From NCBI GenBank assembly GCA_963920665.1, contig OY987265.1, forward strand, positions 4,779,001-4,843,000: 64,000 nucleotides of DNA, given 5' to 3'. The stretch comes from Straminergon stramineum. Taxonomy: Eukaryota; Streptophyta; Bryopsida; Hypnales; Calliergonaceae. Under the pieces are notes generated by a model, which was not told the origin of the DNA, did no database searches, and was given only the letters and a program-made list of their open reading frames with translations. Numbering within the stretch: position 1 is the first letter of the stretch; the number at the start of each line of letters is the position of its first letter. Below, piece by piece: positions 58,701 to 64,000 of this stretch. Made by a program: the position numbers and the translations under genes.

Positions 58701-59844
58701 ACCAACATTAGTTCATGTTGTTATGATGCATGTATAAGCATGGGTGTTGACAAGTGGCCTCCTATTTATTTCCTCACCGATGTCTACATGTGCATCTTAT
58801 GTTTTCTTTACTGTTTCTTTAGACTAACAATGAGCTTGTGATGTATAATTGGCAGACTCTGAAATTGGGACGCATACCCCAGGATGATGAGCTTCAACGT
58901 GCCACCGAAGAAGAGTTTGCCCGGCATGAAAAAGAGCTCCGCAATGCAAACATCCGATATGCATCCCCCCAGGACATCGAGGGAGTGCATGCAGCAACAT
59001 CAGAGATTGGAGATCGTCTTGCTGAGATGACTAACTTGATCCGTTTGCTTGTGCAATCCTTTGGCCGTGACAGTGTACAGCATCAGATGCTTGCATCAAC
59101 GCCCGCAGGCCTGGCACTCTTGCAGGGCAACTTCTGCACTGATATTCCCCAAGTCTTTGACAGTCACAACACTGCTGCAGGTGACGTTGATGGAGATAGA
59201 ACCAATGTTGTGTAGGCTAGTGAAGTTGGTGCAGATGTTGGCGTGGATGCAGATGAGGACGCGGAGCCTGAGGTTGACTACTTGATGGACCATCCCCCGG
59301 ACAACGCAGGAGACATTGATCCCGAATAGAGTGAGGTTGATGCTGCTGTGGATACCACTCCCGGCCTTGACGGAGTGGCCCTTAACCCCCCTACAACGCT
59401 TGTTGATAACATGGTGAGCGCTCCCGTGGACGTCCTTGCGGATCCATATGCCATAGTGGCTCAGCCTCCATCCGGCGAGGGAGAGGGTACTCCTATTGCC
59501 TTGGCAGAGCAATCCAACCCTCGAGAGGTATTTCTCATGTTGGTTTTGACAAGAACATAGATGGGAGGTAGACATTGGTGTGTTGTTTTAGACATTGTAT
59601 TGGACATTCTGTATCTCTCTCTTATTATAGTGTTTTATCATTTAGTTCTAATAGTATGTATGGTGGTATTATGTGCAATCAGGTTGAAAATCTTCCATCT
59701 AAGGGATCTTCGTCTCGCATCAATCGAGTGACAAGGACCTTGAAGCCAACACCAAAGCCAATAGAAGTGGTCACCACAGTGAAGGCTACGAAGGGAACCA
59801 TGCAGCAAGTGCCCAAACCGAATCCCCCTATAGGAGGGGGGTAG
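55799..59844 (+). pseudogene. Second CACTA gene (TnpA position), six exons, two stops
   Basis: Exons 55799-56080, 57239-57603, 57889-58199, 58363-58640, 58823-59527 and 59683-59844 join in phase with GT..AG introns, giving about 700 codons with TAG stops at 59213 and 59327. The N-terminal part is basic and Ser-rich (QKLRRSSRLHNPSELVN, RIPKKKK; SPKKRSKNGNDK), with an acidic cluster after it (EEVEESDLEDEVEYEGSSDD). A conserved-looking middle reads 'NPYGKAAEYLANDVKSFAKD' and 'DWTVKGGLEINPDWYAQFV'. A charged helical segment (RRSAKAQEKSMQMRAVSKSK) is followed by 'IGDRLAEMTNLIRLLVQSFG' and an acidic tail. The position and the Lys/Ser-rich, coiled-coil-like makeup fit the TnpA or plant 'En/Spm, Transposase_24' class, but I cannot match a specific family. 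It is transcribed away from the TnpD gene. Confidence 0.7.
56081..57238. other. Long GC-rich first intron of the second CACTA gene
   Basis: Starts with an 18-bp tandem repeat (GTGTCAAGAGAGGTAGAGA type, 56150-56215), followed by a C/G-rich stretch to 56380 quite unlike the rest of the element. Open frames here on both strands (for example 56476-57174 minus) overlap and contain no domains. Its composition suggests captured or inserted sequence. Confidence 0.45.
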
Positions 59845-60360
59845 CCCCGAAAAGGAAAAGCATCACGGAAGAAATGACCATTGAGGTGTGTTTTGATTCT
59901 CTCAAAAGCATGGATATGTGGCTGGTAGGCCTTCAGTTGTCTGTTTGTCCATTGTCACTAACGTCGAGCATTTGTTTGTAGGACTCCTTCTGTCCATGGA
60001 GACCTCGCCTTCAACGCTCAGATGTTTGCTTAGACATAGAGGACGCTTCACGCAACATTGTGAGAACTTCTTGGTGGCACTATTTTATGATTATCTTAAC
60101 GGGTTTAGTGTCTATCATATTTTTTGTGGGGCATGTTGTGCTATATTCCCTTTTACAAAAGCTTTGCTCTCCTCATGGAGATTTTTTTTCCTTGCAACAC
60201 TTTACCGGTATATGAATATGATATTTTTTATTTGCCTAAAGGTGGTGCATGTATTTTTTGTTTGCCTAAAGGACCATTGAGTGGTGCATGTATTTCAAGT
60301 ATTGTGATTGTGCTAAGCTCTCTTGCTATGCAATGTCATTCATTGATATAGTGTAAAACC

Positions 60361-61460
60361 AATTTTGGTAAATACGTGCCATGCCAGAGCGTTGTTTAGG
60401 TCTCTTCAAATGTGGGCACAATGTCTAATGTTCAACGTCCTCACGATCATTGCAATGTTGCACCGCATTGTTTTGATGTCTAAACGTGTGTCTACAAGCG
60501 CACATAGGAATGCACTATGTTGTTAGGTAGGACATAATCCTAGACCCCTTCAATTCAGTGTCAATGTCTGTGAAGTCTACAACATGTCTTCATTCACGTC
60601 TCACAGTGCACATTGCTATCACATCTAAGCTTGCCCTAAACGTGGAAGCATCAAAAGCTATGCATGCATGTCATTAAACCTAGCCCTATACATGTCCTGA
60701 ACATTGTCTACACAGACTTGTGCTTGTCAATTGCCTAACTAGTTCGTGTCATTTCAGACATCCCATGCTCAAACCCAATCTTCAAGGACGTTGGTACGAA
60801 GCATGCACACGTTGTCTACAATGATTTATTACTTGTAAAAATGTTGTACATGTGAATGTTGACATCCAACGCGCCACACGTCTAGTAGAAAATAGCATGA
60901 ACATGTCCTTAACCATGTCAAATTCCCCACTGTGAAAGCCTCAGACGACACAAATGGCGTTAGAATCGACGTGCTTACCAGCAATGCATGTTCCGCATAA
61001 ACATTGTCGTTAACATAGTTGTGTCTAGGACAACATCGTGTTAGACATTTTGATGTCTGGAAAGACATCTTCCAAACGTATGTAGAAAGCTCCAGAAGAG
61101 GCTTCTCCACGCACCAAAATTGTCCACGTCAGCATTCGAAGATGCCACGTCACCTACTGTTGACTCCTCGGTCAATGTACACATCAGATGCCACATCACC
61201 AAAGTTGGATGGATGAGAAAATTGCCAACCTGGCTGCCCGTGCTCACGTGGCACCAAATTTGTAGCCACATGGCAGAGTTCTGGCACCCGTTGACCAGTG
61301 TTTTTTTGGATGTCTGGTGCTTAGCATGCCGCTGTCCATGCTAATTCTTGGATGTCAAAACCCTGTTTTTGCAGACGCGATGTGATTAGACATCTACGTC
61401 AACATGCCTGATGTCGGATCCGACGTCTGAGTGTCTAAATTTCGCAGTCGGGCGACTGCG
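60361..61460. repeat. Right subterminal region of the CACTA element
   Basis: Copies of the left-end motif occur in inverted orientation: TGCCACGTCACC at 61143, TGCCACATCACC at 61189, TCCACGTCAGCA at 61122. A direct-orientation relative GCTCACGTGGCA lies at 61242. TGTCTA/TAGACA hexamers recur through 60420-61440. A near-perfect hairpin CGCAGTCG-GG-CGACTGCG sits at 61443-61460, 15 bases from the terminus. Confidence 0.65.
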
Positions 61461-61475
61461 TGTTTTCTTCTAGTG

Positions 61476-61640
61476 CAATGAATCTGGTAGCTCCTTGAGC
61501 TCACGACACAAACTTAGATTCAATACATTCAACTTGCTCAATGTTCTCAAAGATATGGGTAAACTTTGGATTCCACTCACTTAGAGATCCAATTTTTCCA
61601 AATTGTGGAGGCCTTCCACTGCATCTAGTAGCTCATTGAA
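61476..61640 (-). pseudogene. Broken LRR unit next to the CACTA insertion
   Basis: Just over one 141-bp LRR unit lies between the transposon end and the stop of the upstream frame. It contains a further in-frame TAA (complement of TTA at about 61581) where other units have a sense codon. It shows the array once continued through the insertion point. Confidence 0.8.
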
Positions 61641-64000
61641 CTAAAGACACCTACTTAGATTCAATACTTTCAACTTGCTCAATGTTCCCAAAGATTTGGG
61701 TAAACTTTGGATTCCACTCCATCCAAGATCCAAGTTTTCCAAATTGTACAGGCTTGCCAATGTATCTGGTAGCTCCTTGAGCTCACCACACCTATTTAGA
61801 TTCAATACTTTCAACTTGCTCAATGTTCCCAAAGATTTGGATAAACTTTGGATTCCACTCGAAGAAAGATCCAAGTTTTCCAAATTGTAGAGGCCTTTCA
61901 AGGAATCTGGTAGCTCCTTGAGCTCACCACACCTATTTAGATTCAATACTTTCAACTTGCTCAATGTTCCCAAAGATTTGGGTAAACTTTGGATTCCACT
62001 CCATCCAAGATCCAAATTTTCCAAATTGTAGAGGCCTTTCAAGGAATCTGGTAGCTCCTTGAGCTCACCACACCTATTTAGATTCAATACTTTCAACTTG
62101 CTCAATGTTCCCAAAGATTTGGATAAACTTTGGATCCCACTCGAAGAAAGATTCAAGTTTTCCAAATTGTGGAGGCCTCCCAATGAATCTGGTAGCTTAT
62201 TGAGCTGAAGACACCTACTTAGATTCAATACTTTTAACTTGCTCAATGTTCCCATAGATTTGGGTAAACTTAGGATCCCACTCTCTTCAAGATACAAGTT
62301 CTCCAAATTGTGGAGGCCTTTCAAAGAATCTGGTAGCACATTGAGCTGAAGACACCTATTTAGATTCAATACTTTCAACTTGCTCAATGTTCCCAAAGAT
62401 TTGGATAAACTTTGGATCCCACTCTCTTCAAGATCCAAGTTTTCCAAATTGTAGAGGCCTTTCAAGGAATCTGGTAGCTCCTTGAGCTCCCGACACGTAC
62501 TTAGATTCAATACATTCAACTTGCTCAATATTCCCAAAGATTTGGATAAACTTTGGATTCCACTCGAAGAAAGATCCAAGTTTTCCAAATTGTAGAGGCC
62601 TTTCAAGGAATCTGGTAGCTCCTTGAGCTCACCACACCTATTTAGATTCAATACTTTCAACTTGCTCAATGTTCCCAAAGATTTGGGTAAACTTTGGATT
62701 CCACTCCATCCAAGATCCAAATTTTCCAAATTGTAGAGGCCTTCCAAGGAATTTGGTAGCTCCTTGAGCTCACCACACCTATTTAGATTCAATACTTTCA
62801 ACTTGCTCAATGTTCCCAAAGATTTGGGTAAACTTTGGATTCCACTCGAAGAAAGATTCAAGTTTTCCAAATTGTGGAGGCCTCCCAATGAATCTGGTAG
62901 CTTATTGAGTTGAAGACACCTACTTAGATTCAATACTTTCAACTTGCTCAATGTTCCCATAGATTTGGATAAACTTTGGATTCTACTCCATCCAAGATAC
63001 AAGTTTTCCAAATTGTGGAGGCCTCCCAATGAATCTGGTAGCTTATTGAGCTGAAGACACCTACTTAGATTCAATACTTTTAACTTGTTTAACATTCCCA
63101 TAGATTTGGGTAAACTTAGGATCCTACTCTCTTCAAGATACAAGTTTTCCAAATTGTGGAGGCCTTTCAAAGAATCTGGTAGCACATTGAGCTGAAGACA
63201 CCTATTTAGATTCAATACTTTCAACTTGCTCAATGTTCCCAAAGATATGGGTAAACTTTGGATCCCACTCGAAGAAAGATCCAAGTTTTCCAAATTGTAG
63301 AGGCCTTCCAATGAATCTGGTAGCTCCTTGAGCTCACGACACGTACTTAGATTCAATACATTCAACTTGCTCAATATTCCCAAAGATTTGGGTAAACTTT
63401 GGATTCCACTCCATCCAAGATCCAAGTTTTCCAAATTGTGGAGGCCTCCCAATGAATCTGGTAGCTTATTGAGCTGAAGACACCTACTTAGATTCAATAC
63501 TTTCAACTTGCTCAATGTTCCCAAAGATTTGGATAAACTTTGGATCCCACTTGAAGAAAGATCCAAGTTTTCCAAATTGTAGAGGCCTTCCAATGAATCT
63601 GGTAGCTCCTTGAGCTCACGACATGTACTTAGATTCAATACATTCAACTTGCTCAATGTTCCCAAAGATTTGGGTAAACTTAGGATCCCACTCCATCCAA
63701 GATCCAAGTTTTCCAAATTATACAGGCCTTCTACTGCATCTGGTAGCTCATTGAGTTGAAAACACCTATTTAGATTCAATACTTTCAACTTGTTCAATGT
63801 TCCCAAAGATTTGGATAAACTTTGGATTCCACTCGAAGAAAGATCCAAGTTTTCCAAATTGTAGAGGCCTTTCAAGGAATCTGGTAGCTCCTTGAGCTCA
63901 CCACACCTATTTAGATTCAATACTTTCAACTTGTTCAATGTTCCCAAAGATTTGGGTAAACTTTGGATTCCACTCCATCCAAGATCCAAGTTTTCCAAAT
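61641..64000 (-). CDS. LRR array, proximal block of an NLR-like gene (N-terminus outside the window)
   Basis: A 785-codon minus-strand frame enters from the right edge and ends at TAG 61641-61643, where neighbouring units have CAG (Gln). It consists of 16-17 double LRR units of 47 residues: NLENLDL, three variable residues, then 'GIQSLPKSLGTLSKLKVLNL', a Cys turn and a closing 'ELKELPDSLKGLY'. The exposed triplet after NLENLDL is almost always GWS, SSS or EES, often alternating. The style (LPxSLxxLxxLxxLxLxxCxxLxxLP) is that of plant NLR immune receptors. No nucleotide-binding domain is in the window, so the class cannot be stated. It could still express a protein truncated at 61641, or be a pseudogene. 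LRRs of this type usually mediate ligand recognition or autoinhibition in the cytoplasm. Confidence 0.85.
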   Translation of the reverse strand, partial: LENLDLGWSGIQSLPKSLGTLNKLKVLNLNRCGELKELPDSLKGLYNLENLDLSSSGIQSLSKSLGTLNKLKVLNLNRCFQLNELPDAVEGLYNLENLDLGWSGILSLPKSLGTLSKLNVLNLSTCRELKELPDSLEGLYNLENLDLSSSGIQSLSKSLGTLSKLKVLNLSRCLQLNKLPDSLGGLHNLENLDLGWSGIQSLPKSLGILSKLNVLNLSTCRELKELPDSLEGLYNLENLDLSSSGIQSLPISLGTLSKLKVLNLNRCLQLNVLPDSLKGLHNLENLYLEESRILSLPKSMGMLNKLKVLNLSRCLQLNKLPDSLGGLHNLENLYLGWSRIQSLSKSMGTLSKLKVLNLSRCLQLNKLPDSLGGLHNLENLNLSSSGIQSLPKSLGTLSKLKVLNLNRCGELKELPNSLEGLYNLENLDLGWSGIQSLPKSLGTLSKLKVLNLNRCGELKELPDSLKGLYNLENLDLSSSGIQSLSKSLGILSKLNVLNLSTCRELKELPDSLKGLYNLENLDLEESGIQSLSKSLGTLSKLKVLNLNRCLQLNVLPDSLKGLHNLENLYLEESGILSLPKSMGTLSKLKVLNLSRCLQLNKLPDSLGGLHNLENLNLSSSGIQSLSKSLGTLSKLKVLNLNRCGELKELPDSLKGLYNLENLDLGWSGIQSLPKSLGTLSKLKVLNLNRCGELKELPDSLKGLYNLENLDLSSSGIQSLSKSLGTLSKLKVLNLNRCGELKELPDTLASLYNLENLDLGWSGIQSLPKSLGTLSKLKVLNLSRCL

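Larger units (their letters stand above)
47909..61475. mobile_element. CACTA (En/Spm-type) transposon, 13.6 kb, inserted in the LRR array
   Basis: The termini are CACAGGAAGAAAT on the left and, read inward from the right, CACTAGAAGAAAA (11 of 13 bases agree). The left one has lost the canonical CACTA. Inside are a TnpD-type transposase gene on the minus strand and a second, multi-exon gene on the plus strand, with subterminal repeats at both ends. LRR sequence abuts both ends exactly. The expected 3-bp target duplication is absent: TTA precedes the left end and CAA follows the right end. About 76 bp of the LRR unit phase is missing across the element, so the flanks were rearranged after or during insertion. 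The element is inactive because both genes carry stops. Confidence 0.9.

Noticed and set aside
33321..64000. A single kinase-NB-LRR (moss-type) receptor gene spanning the kinase-like relic and the LRR array
   Set aside because: The kinase-like frame is on the plus strand and the LRR array on the minus strand, so they cannot be one transcript as arranged.

Overview
This is nuclear DNA of a land plant or close streptophyte relative. The evidence is intron-split genes with GT..AG junctions, a plastid-type EamA carrier, a SUVH-type SRA domain, an NLR-style leucine-rich repeat (LRR) array, and hAT and CACTA DNA transposons on an AT-rich, gene-poor background. The fatty acid 2-hydroxylase keeps an N-terminal cytochrome b5 domain, which flowering-plant versions lack. 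Introns are short. Together these make a bryophyte, another seedless plant or a streptophyte alga more likely than an angiosperm (inference; species not identified).

Layout. 1-2.1 kb: AT-rich sequence with a fragment related to the terminal repeat of the transposon at 33-40 kb. 2.7-6.3 kb (+): an eight-exon cytochrome b5/fatty acid 2-hydroxylase fusion, every splice phase consistent, 357 aa. 8.0-11.5 kb (+): a six-exon EamA/DMT transporter, 534 aa, with a duplicated 5' leader. 11.5-26 kb: no recognisable gene, but many repeats: two copies of a tRNA-related repeat, a multi-stem foldback, minisatellites, a 184-bp CACTA-ended miniature element with a CTA target duplication, and a GC-rich inverted-repeat element. 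26.5-29.0 kb (+): an intronless SRA-only gene (276 aa) behind another duplicated leader, followed by about 1.1 kb of cytosine-poor repeat DNA. 33.4-40.3 kb: a 6.95-kb hAT-type transposon with terminal inverted repeats near 0.85 kb, sitting between two pieces of a decayed kinase-like reading frame. 43.8-64.0 kb (-): a very long LRR array of 47-residue double repeats, split by a 13.6-kb CACTA transposon with two divergent genes (TnpD-like on -, second gene on +). The LRR gene's N-terminus lies beyond the right edge.

How the parts relate. The two well-preserved housekeeping-type genes (hydroxylase, carrier) and the SRA gene are islands of higher GC. Nearly everything else is transposon or repeat. 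Both large transposons are dead: their reading frames are open apart from scattered single stop codons, most of them one C-to-T change from Gln or Arg codons. The LRR locus is the most dynamic part. Its repeats fall into a few interchangeable cassettes, the two sides of the CACTA insertion carry different cassette sets, and the distal (C-terminal) edge decays gradually.
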